Assembly: GCA_964410105.1 (NCBI GenBank) | Contig: CAYPFY010000020.1 | Coordinates: forward strand, 1 to 64,000 | DNA: 64,000 nt | Source: CAYPFY01 sp964410105 | Lineage (GTDB): Bacteria > Bacteroidota > Ignavibacteria > UBA10030 > SZUA-254 | Reading direction: 5' to 3' | Part shown: piece after piece, positions 27,602-35,284 of the stretch | How the letters are laid out: each line of letters begins with the position of its first letter | Position numbering within the stretch: the stretch's first letter is position 1 | The notes under the pieces: model-generated | Database searches by the model: none | What the model saw: the letters and a program-made list of their open reading frames with translations, nothing else | What the model was told of the DNA's origin: nothing | Position numbers and translations under genes: made by a program

Positions 27602-28408
27602 TCAGTTCACGCCTCGGGAGAAGACGAGACCTGAATCGTCCATACGGAGAAAGCAGACCGGCGTGGTGGAGCCGAAGCGGTTCTTGGATGCAGAGAGGGT
27701 CCTCGCGCCCGGTTTATTTTCTTCGAGGAACAGGACGACATCGACGGCATGTTCAAGAAGTTTGGGACCTGCCGCCCTCATCTGTTTGGTGACCTGTCCG
27801 ATCATAATCAGGATAAGATCGTTCTCCTGGGCCATGCGCCGGAGAAGATAGCTGCACTTTCTCATCTGCGTCACGCTTCCGGGCAGGGAATCCGACAGAT
27901 CGGAATAGACGGTCTGGATGGAATCGATGACGAGAATGCGTGCACGGACCTGCCGGATATGGCCCGGCAGTTTCGTGACATTCGTTTCAGAGAGAAGGAA
28001 CAGGATGGGTGAGTTTATATTGAGCCTGTCTGCGCGAAATTTCAATTGTGAGGCAGACTCCTCGCCGCAAACATACAGCGAGCGAAGATTCATCTGGCCC
28101 AAAACCTGCAGGATCAGCGTTGATTTCCCGGTGCCGGGCGCCCCGATAAGGAGGAGGGAGCTCCCGGGGACGAACCCCCCACCGAGAAGCATATTGAATT
28201 GGGCGACATGGGTCGTGATCCTTGGGTTTAGTTGGGGCCTTATGTCCAGAAGCGGAACCGCTCCGGACGATTCCCCGGCGGATGCGGGTTTTGCGGAATT
28301 CCATGCGCCGCATTCCGGGCACTTAAGATGAAACTCGCTGAATCGACCTTTGCACTCGGGGCAGAGATAGGGCACGCTCAGCGAAGGGGGAGAATGGTGA
28401 GAACCCAC
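27602..28408 (-). CDS. RadA-like RecA-fold ATPase lacking the Lon domain
   Basis: A 268-residue relative of RadA/Sms, the branch-migration helicase of recombination. The N-terminal zinc ribbon is intact (Cys 16, 19, 30, 33: CPEC...CPECGAWNS), Walker A is GAPGTGKST (89-97) and the RadA-specific KNRFG motif is present (about 242-246). True RadA is about 450 residues with a Lon-protease-like C-terminal domain; here the protein ends right after the RecA core. The start is GTG 28408, overlapping the preceding gene by 31 bases; GTG 28375 is an alternative. As an accessory RadA paralogue in an operon of membrane proteins its role is unclear: DNA handling or ATP-driven remodelling. Confidence 0.85.
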   Translation of the reverse strand: MGSHHSPPSLSVPYLCPECKGRFSEFHLKCPECGAWNSAKPASAGESSGAVPLLDIRPQLNPRITTHVAQFNMLLGGGFVPGSSLLLIGAPGTGKSTLILQVLGQMNLRSLYVCGEESASQLKFRADRLNINSPILFLLSETNVTKLPGHIRQVRARILVIDSIQTVYSDLSDSLPGSVTQMRKCSYLLRRMAQENDLILIMIGQVTKQMRAAGPKLLEHAVDVVLFLEENKPGARTLSASKNRFGSTTPVCFLRMDDSGLVFSRGVN

Positions 28409-29997
28409 TCAGTTTTCCGTCCATGGTTGAGGCGGCGGACGCCGGAGATTACTCCGGCGAACGGAGAGCGCATGTCGGATTCACGATTACGCGCCTTCTG
28501 TTTCAGGCGAAGCCGTTCGTTGGCAAGCTCGAGCCTCTTCACCTGAAGGGCCCCGGCCGTGCGGGACGTTGATCTCAGGGACCTGAGATGGTTCAGAATT
28601 GATATGCTCTTCTTCCATTTAAGGTCTGATTCGGCAAAGATTTTCTCCGAACAGAATCCTTCATCCGCGAGGATCCGGTAGTGTGCGGATGTGAGCGAGT
28701 CGAGGGAGGCTGCCTTTTCGGCGTTGTCAATCCTCGCATCCTCATCGGCGGGCACGGAAGACAGAGCGGCGATTCTTGAAAGGTTGATGGAAATCTCCTG
28801 CCCGGTAGTCATGAGCGAGAGCTTCCGGGCGATGATCTCGTGGGGGCGGACCGTATCACCAAAAAACTTCAGAAATTCCACCGAATCCCCGGCGTCTGTC
28901 GAGAAAGAAAATGCGGACTGTTGTCGGAGGACTGAATCGGGCGGGGAGGCGGCGGAGTCGGCGAACACCGATTTCACCGTCAGCACCCCCTTCGTGATGA
29001 AAACATTCTCAAGATTGAGACGCCGGATATCGGCGGTTGTGGCATAGAGAAACTTCAGAGACGACCCGAATCCTGAGATCGGGCTGAAGAGGCGGACGTT
29101 TTCGGGCACCGAGATCTTGTCGGCGGTAGAAAGATCCCCGAAGAAATAGCTTTTTCCCCGGAAATCCGCGAGCTCTCCGAGAAACCGCTGGCTCATATCG
29201 ATGGAACGGACGGCAGAGCGGGCGGGCGTGGAGGGGGAACAGACCACATAGTCGGCAACATAATCGGCCTCGAAATTTTTTCCCAGCGTATGGAGCTGGT
29301 TGTCATCCCCCCTGAAGAGGAGGGTATGGGCATTGAGGGCCCCGTCGATCACCAGGCGTCCGCGGAGCGGCTCTTTCGTGAGCGCGTTATAAGCCGAGAC
29401 GTCGGCGGTGACCATCCGGGTCCTGGAAAAATCGTTAAAATCCCTGACGGCGGCTTCGACGGAGTGCTGGGTAACCCGGACGAAGCGTTCGTAGCCTCCG
29501 CGGGCGATTAAAAAAGCGGGGATGGAGCCGGCAAGAAACACGCATCCAAGGAAAAAATCGAGCCTGCCACCGGTCCTCAGCCGGAACGCGTGGGGGTAAT
29601 TAACATCGAACGGAAAAACGCACTTGGCTCCGGAGAAGGGGTAAAAAAGTTTCACCCCGGTCACCGTCATGGTATCAAGGAGGGGGTGAGAGGCGTAACC
29701 GGCGACGAGGCAGACGTAGATTTCGCGGGAGAAGTAAGAAAGGGGCAGGGTAACGATTGCGAGGAGGGAGACGCCGAGGATTGAATGAGTGAGAGTTCGG
29801 TGTCCGACCTTTCTTTCCAGACCAGAGGCCAGCCTGGGAAACAGATTGCCGATAGTGCTCGGGGCGGTATCCACATCGGGCAGAATCGAGGCGATAGCGA
29901 TGACGGAGGCATTCACCGCGCTCAGGGAGATCCCGGTTGTGGTCAGAAGCAGCAGGTAAAGGAACTCTGCAAACGTGATATGAGTGGGCGCAGTCAT
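28378..29997 (-). CDS. YdjM/DUF457-like membrane hydrolase with long HlyD-like C-terminal extension
   Basis: A 539-residue protein. The first ~170 residues match the YdjM family of membrane-bound, presumably metal-dependent hydrolases: PDVD at 40-43, GHRTLTHS at 65-72, SHPLLD at 103-108, amid four or five helices. The remaining ~370 residues are not part of YdjM: a mixed domain, then a helical stretch (LQVKRLELANERLRLKQ) and the end MRSPFAGVISGV at about 509-520, which looks like the barrel/lipoyl edge of HlyD-type membrane fusion proteins (typically R.PFDG.V). A fusion of a membrane hydrolase with an adaptor-like tail is unusual. It overlaps its neighbours by 4 and 31 bases. Confidence 0.75.
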   Translation of the reverse strand: MTAPTHITFAEFLYLLLLTTTGISLSAVNASVIAIASILPDVDTAPSTIGNLFPRLASGLERKVGHRTLTHSILGVSLLAIVTLPLSYFSREIYVCLVAGYASHPLLDTMTVTGVKLFYPFSGAKCVFPFDVNYPHAFRLRTGGRLDFFLGCVFLAGSIPAFLIARGGYERFVRVTQHSVEAAVRDFNDFSRTRMVTADVSAYNALTKEPLRGRLVIDGALNAHTLLFRGDDNQLHTLGKNFEADYVADYVVCSPSTPARSAVRSIDMSQRFLGELADFRGKSYFFGDLSTADKISVPENVRLFSPISGFGSSLKFLYATTADIRRLNLENVFITKGVLTVKSVFADSAASPPDSVLRQQSAFSFSTDAGDSVEFLKFFGDTVRPHEIIARKLSLMTTGQEISINLSRIAALSSVPADEDARIDNAEKAASLDSLTSAHYRILADEGFCSEKIFAESDLKWKKSISILNHLRSLRSTSRTAGALQVKRLELANERLRLKQKARNRESDMRSPFAGVISGVRRLNHGRKTEWVLTILPLR

Positions 29998-30407
29998 GGG
30001 GTGCTATTCCTGGCGAGAAGCCAGCGCAGATAACGTTCCGCCCGCCGTTCGAAGGCGGGGCTGTAGAGAATGCCGAGGCTCAGCCATCTTTCCGGATCGA
30101 AAAGTCCGAGGCGCGCCGAGAGGTCGATGACGGAGAGAAGTTTTCGCGGACTTGTGAAGAGATTCCTGGCCAGAATATTCACAGGCAGCATCGGAACGTC
30201 CCTGATATCCGGAGGATCCGGGTTTTTGAGAGAAAACTCCGAAAAAGTGAGCGTTCCGAGAATTTTTAATTGAAACGAATTGGAATGTTTTCCGATTTCC
30301 TCAAGAAGGCTCCAGTAGATCCCGAGCCCCTCGGCGCCCGAGAGGGAGCCGAGGATCTGGAGTCTCGGATCGTGGCGGGCGGCGCACTCGTGGCGGAACC
30401 AGATCAT
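29994..30407 (-). CDS. Small protein with Lin1244/DUF4373-type N-terminal domain
   Basis: A 137-residue protein. The first ~45 residues (MIWFRHECAARHDPRLQ; GAEGLGIYWSLLEEIGKH) closely resemble the Lin1244/Lin1753-like domain (DUF4373: W(F)xHD..AR.D.K...L....GAEGYGIYWML.E), a winged-helix module at the N-terminus of phage and plasmid replication proteins. The rest is helical and not recognised; there is no primase or DnaD-like C-terminal domain. The gene overlaps both neighbours by four bases, so it is an integral operon member. A DNA-binding role is possible but inferred. Confidence 0.7.
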   Translation of the reverse strand: MIWFRHECAARHDPRLQILGSLSGAEGLGIYWSLLEEIGKHSNSFQLKILGTLTFSEFSLKNPDPPDIRDVPMLPVNILARNLFTSPRKLLSVIDLSARLGLFDPERWLSLGILYSPAFERRAERYLRWLLARNSTP

Positions 30408-31507
30408 TCGCCCCTCAGACGGAAGTAAGCTCTTTCCACAATTTCCAGTTTCCCCTCGGTCTCCAGCACTTCGTATCCCTGATGGTACAAATCCGAAACA
30501 AGCAGCAGGGCGAGTCTTCTCAATCTGGAGCGTTTAAAGGCGGAGGCGCGGCGAAGGGTCGCCTCGACGAGATCAAGCGTAAGGATTGCCGTCGATCCGT
30601 TGAGGCGCGCCCGATCAAATTCAGGATGAAGGGGGCGAAAATCCATCTCTGCGCGGGCAAGGATTTTGCACGACTTTTCGCCGAGCACAGATGCCATCGA
30701 GTCGCCGAATGAGCGGAGAAAATCGTCGAAGAGACTGATAAGCTTCGATTCGTCCCCGCGCGGCGCCGTTGGCGTGCTACCGGGGAGAGAAGCGCGATCC
30801 TGCACTTGCGCAGAGTCATCGCAGACGGCGGGAAGCGCGTGGCGCACCTCGACGGCCCCGGGCAGGAATTCGGTGGAAGATTCTTCTGATAGTGCTGGGC
30901 AAGGCGGCGGCGGGTGGTGCACGAGTGCGTAACGATCGAGCTCTCTATTCCGCTCGATATCATAGAGGAAGAGCCGTCCCTGCCAGAGGGCGGGGCGGAA
31001 ATTCTTCAGTTCGTCGCGGGAATTGACCTCTGTAAGCTGCAGCGAGGGTATACGGAACGAAAACTCATTCCACTCGATAATTCCGTGCTGGCAGCACGAC
31101 GATTCCAGGAGCGAGAGAACCTGCTCATGTGAGAGGGGGTTGATCTGCACCTTCAGGCAGGGTTCAAGATAGAATGTCGAACGGAATCGGGAGAGCGAAT
31201 CACCGGGGGCGAGAAAAAGAGAGATCTCGGCATCCGGGTCATTGCGGTAGGCGACTGCGGCATTGTCCGGAGGAATGGCGAAGCGGAGGTCACGATTGAG
31301 CCTGGTGCAATCAATGAGCTTCGGTCCATCGAAAAAGAGAATGTCATGAAACTGGCTGCTATTCGGACCGCGGCCTATCGGGGAATCGGGCGCGTGGGAG
31401 ATCAGCACAAAGCCTGTTGCATCTCCGGGCTGTGACCCGAGAACGAGCCACGGATCAAGGGATTTTCCCGGAATTCTCCTGAAAACCTCGGCAGCGCCGT
31501 AGATCAC
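30404..31507 (-). CDS. Unknown 367-residue protein of the ten-gene operon
   Basis: I do not recognise a family. There is no signal peptide or clear membrane helix, so it is probably cytoplasmic. The N-terminal ~190 residues are mixed alpha/beta; residues ~200-260 are a low-complexity, proline-rich linker (HHPPPPCPALSEESS...); the C-terminal ~110 residues are helical (LISLFDDFLRSFGDSMASVL, LVEATLRRASAFKRSRLRRLALLLV). It is coupled to both neighbours by four-base overlaps. The C-terminal helical part could be a dimerisation or partner-binding domain. Confidence 0.72.
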   Translation of the reverse strand: MIYGAAEVFRRIPGKSLDPWLVLGSQPGDATGFVLISHAPDSPIGRGPNSSQFHDILFFDGPKLIDCTRLNRDLRFAIPPDNAAVAYRNDPDAEISLFLAPGDSLSRFRSTFYLEPCLKVQINPLSHEQVLSLLESSCCQHGIIEWNEFSFRIPSLQLTEVNSRDELKNFRPALWQGRLFLYDIERNRELDRYALVHHPPPPCPALSEESSTEFLPGAVEVRHALPAVCDDSAQVQDRASLPGSTPTAPRGDESKLISLFDDFLRSFGDSMASVLGEKSCKILARAEMDFRPLHPEFDRARLNGSTAILTLDLVEATLRRASAFKRSRLRRLALLLVSDLYHQGYEVLETEGKLEIVERAYFRLRGE

Positions 31508-32124
31508 GGTCTCCTCCGGTCGAGCGAATCAATTTCCAGCTCAACAGTCCGTATCGTTTCGCCCGTCTTCAGGACCTGCAGGGCGGAGCGGGCCAAAACG
31601 TCGAATTCGATCTTGCCCTGGGAAAAGCGGATGCTGTCGAACCGCGCAATTCTTTCATCAAGAGCGATTTCGCGGCGGGCCATCGTGAGTTTGCTCTCGA
31701 GAACAGAAACTTTTCTGCGCGCGTCCGAGCGGGTTACCTCCTGGCGCACCTGCAATTCGGAAAGTTCCGTTTGAAGTCTTTGGAGGCGCAGCTGGTCGGC
31801 CGTGTGCTTCGAATCGTCAATAACGTCGTTCACCGACAGGCTCAGCGTCATCCGGTAAGAATCTCGTGGGATGAAAACAGAATTCGGCGCGGCGAACACC
31901 ACGTCGTGAATCCCGAGGTTCGCCGAGAGCCCGATTTTAGGGATCAGGCGGTGCCAGATGTTCGTTTCACCGACCCGGTTCCGGGCATCCGCGACGTCGA
32001 GTTCAAGAAGGACGACCTTCAGCGAGTCGGTCCGAAAATCCTGGCGGGCCAGGGCGAGCCCACCAGGCATCAAAAAGAGCGCAAGCGCCAGCCCCTTGAG
32101 GAAATGTTTTTTGGAAAAAAACAT
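31504..32124 (-). CDS. Exported TolC-like coiled-coil protein
   Basis: A 206-residue protein with a signal peptide (HFLKGLALALFLMPGGLALA) and a layout like half of a TolC-family outer membrane efflux protein: an N-terminal helix (LELDVADARNRVGETN) leading to a beta-like LIPKIGLSANLGI segment, a possible second strand (YRMTLSLSVNDVI) and a long coiled coil (about 105-200) with heptad-like Leu/Arg/Glu. TolC proteins have two such repeats and about 450 residues, so this would be a single-repeat relative. The start at 32124 overlaps the previous stop (TGATG). Together with the HlyD-like tail of the YdjM-like gene it hints at an envelope-spanning assembly. Confidence 0.6.
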   Translation of the reverse strand: MFFSKKHFLKGLALALFLMPGGLALARQDFRTDSLKVVLLELDVADARNRVGETNIWHRLIPKIGLSANLGIHDVVFAAPNSVFIPRDSYRMTLSLSVNDVIDDSKHTADQLRLQRLQTELSELQVRQEVTRSDARRKVSVLESKLTMARREIALDERIARFDSIRFSQGKIEFDVLARSALQVLKTGETIRTVELEIDSLDRRRP

Positions 32125-32879
32125 CACGGCCCGGAGGTGATATCGCGGTACACGCTCCCGTCGGCGCGTCCGACAGTCCGGACATTTCGCCACGACCCAT
32201 CGGCAAACTCCGTATAGACGATGAGCGATCCATCCGTTTCTCCGCTCGTAATACGGATTTGAATCAGGTTATTGTTTCCATCCCTGACTTCGGACCGGAT
32301 GGCCCCTGCGGCGCCGTACCGGGTCGTGACTCTGACCGACCCATCCGGCTTGGTGACGCGGGTAACGACCGGGAGGCGGAACGTGTATGTTTCGAGAATT
32401 CCGTTCCGTTGAACATGGGTGACGATCGTATCGCTGGAGAGCCCATAAATCTCAGTCACACTGGATTGCTGGGCCGAATCGGCGGCAAAATCTTCGAAGG
32501 AAATATACCGCCGGGTCTGCGTGACGATGCTCGCCGGGGGCTTTCCGTAGCTCTTGCGCACGGTGATAAGAAGGAGCCCCTTCGGGTAGGCATGGCGTTC
32601 CGTGACGACGGAGCCATAGCCCTCCGGAGTCAGCTCGCCGTAGATATAGACCGTATCGGCGGCGGTCGAAAGGAGCACTTTTTTCTGTTCTCTTCGCGGC
32701 AGACCGGGGGGTTTGGAATCGGCGATGCTGTGGATTTCGTCGAGGGAGGCGATGAGGAATTCTTCGCCCGACGTCTCGAAGTCAAAAACGCGGACGGGGA
32801 CCGGGGGCGGGGAAGGCGTTTCTTTGCATCCGGTCAGAGAGAGAGCCGCGAGTGCGGCCAGGACAGCGAATCGATTCAT
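32124..32879 (-). CDS. Lipoprotein of unknown function (251 aa)
   Basis: The start at 32879 is chosen because GGAGGT lies right ahead and a lipoprotein signal begins there: MNRFAVLAALAALSLTGC, lipobox LTGC with Cys 18. The mature part is beta-rich, with repeated strand motifs in the second half (VTKPDGSVRVTTRY, ETDGSLIVYTEF, VGRADGSVYRDI) reminiscent of YD/RHS-like or WG-like short strands. It should be attached to the inner leaflet of the outer membrane or to the inner membrane. No family recognised. It follows another lipoprotein gene by 11 bases. Confidence 0.72.
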   Translation of the reverse strand: MNRFAVLAALAALSLTGCKETPSPPPVPVRVFDFETSGEEFLIASLDEIHSIADSKPPGLPRREQKKVLLSTAADTVYIYGELTPEGYGSVVTERHAYPKGLLLITVRKSYGKPPASIVTQTRRYISFEDFAADSAQQSSVTEIYGLSSDTIVTHVQRNGILETYTFRLPVVTRVTKPDGSVRVTTRYGAAGAIRSEVRDGNNNLIQIRITSGETDGSLIVYTEFADGSWRNVRTVGRADGSVYRDITSGP

Positions 32880-32890
32880 GGCGACCTCCA

Positions 32891-33256
32891 TTAGAAGTGA
32901 AAAACGGTGACCGGCGCCTCGAAACGGTTTTCCCCCGATTCGACGACGCCGAAATACATTCCGGCCGGAGCGAACAATCTATTATCAGAATCTCCGAGCC
33001 AGGTGACAGAATGCGATCCTTTAGATTCATAGAGATTTTCAATAAGAATCCTCACGGCCTGTTCGTTTCCGAGAGAATCCTTCCGGACTATCGTGATGGT
33101 GACGGCTGAGGGGGACGCGACGGAAAACTTCAGCTCCGCATTGCGGCGGAAGGAATCGAACGCGCTCGGGACGAAACGGATATTCTCAACAACTGTGGAA
33201 TCGGGCGGCGTTGCGCAGCCGGAGAGAAAAACGGCGAGACAGATGATGCGGGACAT
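32891..33256 (-). CDS. Small lipoprotein with FlgD-like Ig fold
   Basis: A 121-residue lipoprotein: MSRIICLAVFLSGC is a lipoprotein signal with lipobox (Cys 14). The mature part looks like the FlgD/T9SS-tail type Ig fold: AVTITIVRKDSLGNEQAV, then SHSVTWLGDSDNRLFAPAGMYF matches the 'W(D/N)G.D..G..V..G.YF' pattern. It may act as an assembly scaffold, as FlgD-like folds do, but that is inferred. The ribosome site (AGGAG, seven bases before ATG) is partly inside a hairpin arm, described separately. Confidence 0.72.
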   Translation of the reverse strand: MSRIICLAVFLSGCATPPDSTVVENIRFVPSAFDSFRRNAELKFSVASPSAVTITIVRKDSLGNEQAVRILIENLYESKGSHSVTWLGDSDNRLFAPAGMYFGVVESGENRFEAPVTVFHF

Positions 33257-33302
33257 ATCTCAGCTCCTGGTCGTGACCGGCGGGGTGCCGGCTTAGCTGA
33301 GA
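33257..33302 (-). promoter_or_regulatory. Hairpin that appears to sequester the ribosome site of the small lipoprotein gene
   Basis: In the mRNA, TCTCAGCT (33302-33295) can pair with AGCTGAGA (33265-33258), which lies immediately before the ATG and overlaps the AGGAG ribosome site by its last two bases. An inner stem CCGGC/GCCGG with a five-base loop sits between the arms. This is the arrangement of translational switches; no ligand or temperature response can be deduced. Confidence 0.4.
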
Positions 33303-33346
33303 GATACAGAAAAGGAGGGGGCGGAACAAGCAGGCATTTCCGCCGG

Positions 33347-34168
33347 CTACATCTTTCCGAGAATGACGAGAAAAATTTCGAGGATGATGAGAAGGATGAT
33401 GATCCACTCGAGAATCTGAGATCGCTGGCCCTCGATGCGGGAGATGACGAACGTGCTCGATCGCGAGATGATCGACACCTTCTGCTGGATGACTTTTATG
33501 CGATCCTCGAGATCGAATTCCCTCTTCAGATTCCGGTAAAGTTCCTCGATGGGCTTCCCGCCGTCCCAGATGATATCGGGATCGTCGAAAACGGAGAGGG
33601 TATAGGCAAGCTCCTGTTCGACGGCGAGGGCGAAGCCGGCTCGTTTTGTCAGCTCGCGCTGTGTGTGGGGAATTTTTCCCGTGGACTGCAGGAAGGAGAT
33701 CGGCTGTTCCAGCTGGGCCAGGGCATCGGCGACCAGTTTCTCATAGTATTCGACAGAGACCGAGCGGCTGAGAACCGTCCCGACGACCAGGGCGATATCC
33801 CTGTTAAATTCCCTGACGACGAGCTCATCGGTCCCATCCGGTTTACGGGCCCGGGAGGCGAGATTCAGGACAAAGTCATCCTCGCTGTAGGCCTTATTCT
33901 CCCGGTGGGCGAACTTCTTCAGCTTGTCGATGAACTCGCGGCGGTCGGCGAACTCGCCATCGAAGAACACGACCGACCCGTAGTCGAAGACGCCGATCAT
34001 ACGCGCCGCGTTGAACTGGACGAGGAGAGGATTGTTATGCAGGACTTTGACCTGGAATTCCTCTTCGAGGAGCTTTCGGGCGGCGGGAAGGTCGAACGCC
34101 GATGCGACGTCGAAGGCTTTGACGAAAATGCGTTCAGCCTCAGGCGGTTTGATATCCTGGTCGGCCAT
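33347..34168 (-). CDS. RMD1/DUF155-family membrane protein
   Basis: A 273-residue protein of the RMD1/RMND1/Sif2 (DUF155) family, whose eukaryotic members sit in mitochondria and affect translation; bacterial roles are unknown. Visible: the family motif YGSVVFFDGEF at about 62-72, a helical middle, and a C-terminal hydrophobic helix (about 250-270: ILEWIIILLIILEIFLVIL) preceded by the typical R.Q.LEW. I use ATG 34168; a GTG 13 codons upstream (34207) extends the frame. It should be membrane-anchored with its bulk in the cytoplasm. Confidence 0.85.
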   Translation of the reverse strand: MADQDIKPPEAERIFVKAFDVASAFDLPAARKLLEEEFQVKVLHNNPLLVQFNAARMIGVFDYGSVVFFDGEFADRREFIDKLKKFAHRENKAYSEDDFVLNLASRARKPDGTDELVVREFNRDIALVVGTVLSRSVSVEYYEKLVADALAQLEQPISFLQSTGKIPHTQRELTKRAGFALAVEQELAYTLSVFDDPDIIWDGGKPIEELYRNLKREFDLEDRIKVIQQKVSIISRSSTFVISRIEGQRSQILEWIIILLIILEIFLVILGKM

Positions 34169-34226
34169 CGGAACTATAATGTAGCCACATCCGGGACGAA
34201 AAGCCACCTATCAACCAGGCCGGGGA

Positions 34227-35120
34227 TCAGCGCGGCGGCACCAGTGCGCGCCGGAGCGTTCGTTCGGAAAGGCCGAGCTGGCGGGCAGCCTTCGAGCGAT
34301 TCCCTGCATACTCTGCGAGCGCGCTGCGGATAATTTGCTGCTTGATAATCTCGAGCGAATCGGGCAGAGAGAATTCGGCGTGCATGGCAACTTGACTAAG
34401 CATCGTCGCCAGACAGATTTTGCCCGGCTCCCCGAGCTCCCGGTCGTAAGGGAGGCTAAGAGAATGAAGAAAGGCAATCAGTTCCCGCACATTGTCCTCC
34501 CATCTTTGTGCGAGCAGAAATTCGCCGAGCCGGGGATCGAGCTCGCCCGAGTCATCGAGACCGCGGACGCGCTTATCTCCATCGGCGCTATTGAGAAGGT
34601 AATGGCGGGCGATGACAGAAAGTTCCTCCGGCCGTTCGCGGAGAGGGGGGAGATGAATCCGCTCGAGGGAGCCCATATAATCTGCGAGATTGCGGGTGAG
34701 GGAGCACTCATCGCGGAGCGTAAAGATGATCCGGCAGGAGAGCGGACGATCCCGGCACGATCCGAAACGCACGACTTTTTTGGAAAGCATCGCCTCGGCG
34801 AGCTTATCCTGCAGGTAGGGAGGGGCGTGATTGATGTGCTTGATGATCACCGTGGCAGAATTTTCCAGGGCGCTTCGCCGGGAGGAGGAAACCTCGGGCG
34901 GTTCCGCCCCAAAGATTTGCAGGCGTTGTTCGCGGTCGGGGAGGACGAGAAAGTTCAGGCATGGTGCCGGAGTGCTCGAGCAATTCCCAAGAGAGACGGC
35001 GAGGAACCCCTTCCCCACCCCCTTTTCCCCAGATATCACAAGATGCCCGGAGTCGGGAGAGACTCTTCCGATTCTCTCTTCTATAGCCCGGATTGCGGGG
35101 CTCACGCCGAAAATCTCCAT
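34227..35120 (-). CDS. Degenerate NtrC-like AAA protein with Fis-type HTH, first gene of the ten-gene operon
   Basis: A 297-residue protein that starts directly with the NtrC-type AAA+ domain (no receiver). Walker A GEKGVGKG is at 31-38, but the sigma-54 contact loop is absent: the place of GAFTGA reads FGAEPPEVSSSRR. Further conserved parts (LPPLRERPEELSVIARHYL, WEDNVRELIAFL) remain, and the C-terminus is a clear Fis-type HTH (YAGNRSKAARQLGLSERTLRRAL). It therefore probably binds DNA but cannot open sigma-54 promoters; a repressor or ATP-dependent local regulator of the operon is likely. It faces a divergent OmpR-type gene across 164 bases. Confidence 0.85.
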   Translation of the reverse strand: MEIFGVSPAIRAIEERIGRVSPDSGHLVISGEKGVGKGFLAVSLGNCSSTPAPCLNFLVLPDREQRLQIFGAEPPEVSSSRRSALENSATVIIKHINHAPPYLQDKLAEAMLSKKVVRFGSCRDRPLSCRIIFTLRDECSLTRNLADYMGSLERIHLPPLRERPEELSVIARHYLLNSADGDKRVRGLDDSGELDPRLGEFLLAQRWEDNVRELIAFLHSLSLPYDRELGEPGKICLATMLSQVAMHAEFSLPDSLEIIKQQIIRSALAEYAGNRSKAARQLGLSERTLRRALVPPR

Positions 35121-35199
35121 AAATCCATAGTAGCCAATCGATCCGCATCCAGTGTCGGGAAAACGTCAAGTTCTCCTTTGACCGAGCGAAGCAAGTTTT

Positions 35200-35215
35200 G
35201 ACAATTTTGTGACAA
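35200..35215. promoter_or_regulatory. Pho-box-like direct repeat between divergent operons
   Basis: TGACA occurs at 35200-35204 and again at 35211-35215, exactly 11 bases apart with AT-rich filler; on the other strand this reads TGTCA-N6-TGTCA, the form of a PhoB/OmpR-family tandem site. It lies about 70 bases ahead of the OmpR-type regulator gene and about 80 bases ahead of the ten-gene operon. Confidence 0.45.
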
Positions 35216-35284
35216 CGGTAAGCGAGGTCTTCATAGTTTAATAGAAGCGCATTTTCGCACGGGATTGGAATCCCGCAATCAGAC

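Noticed and set aside
34169..34207. GTG start for the RMD1-like gene at 34207
   Set aside because: Possible, but the ATG at 34168 gives a start closer to family proteins; kept only as an alternative.
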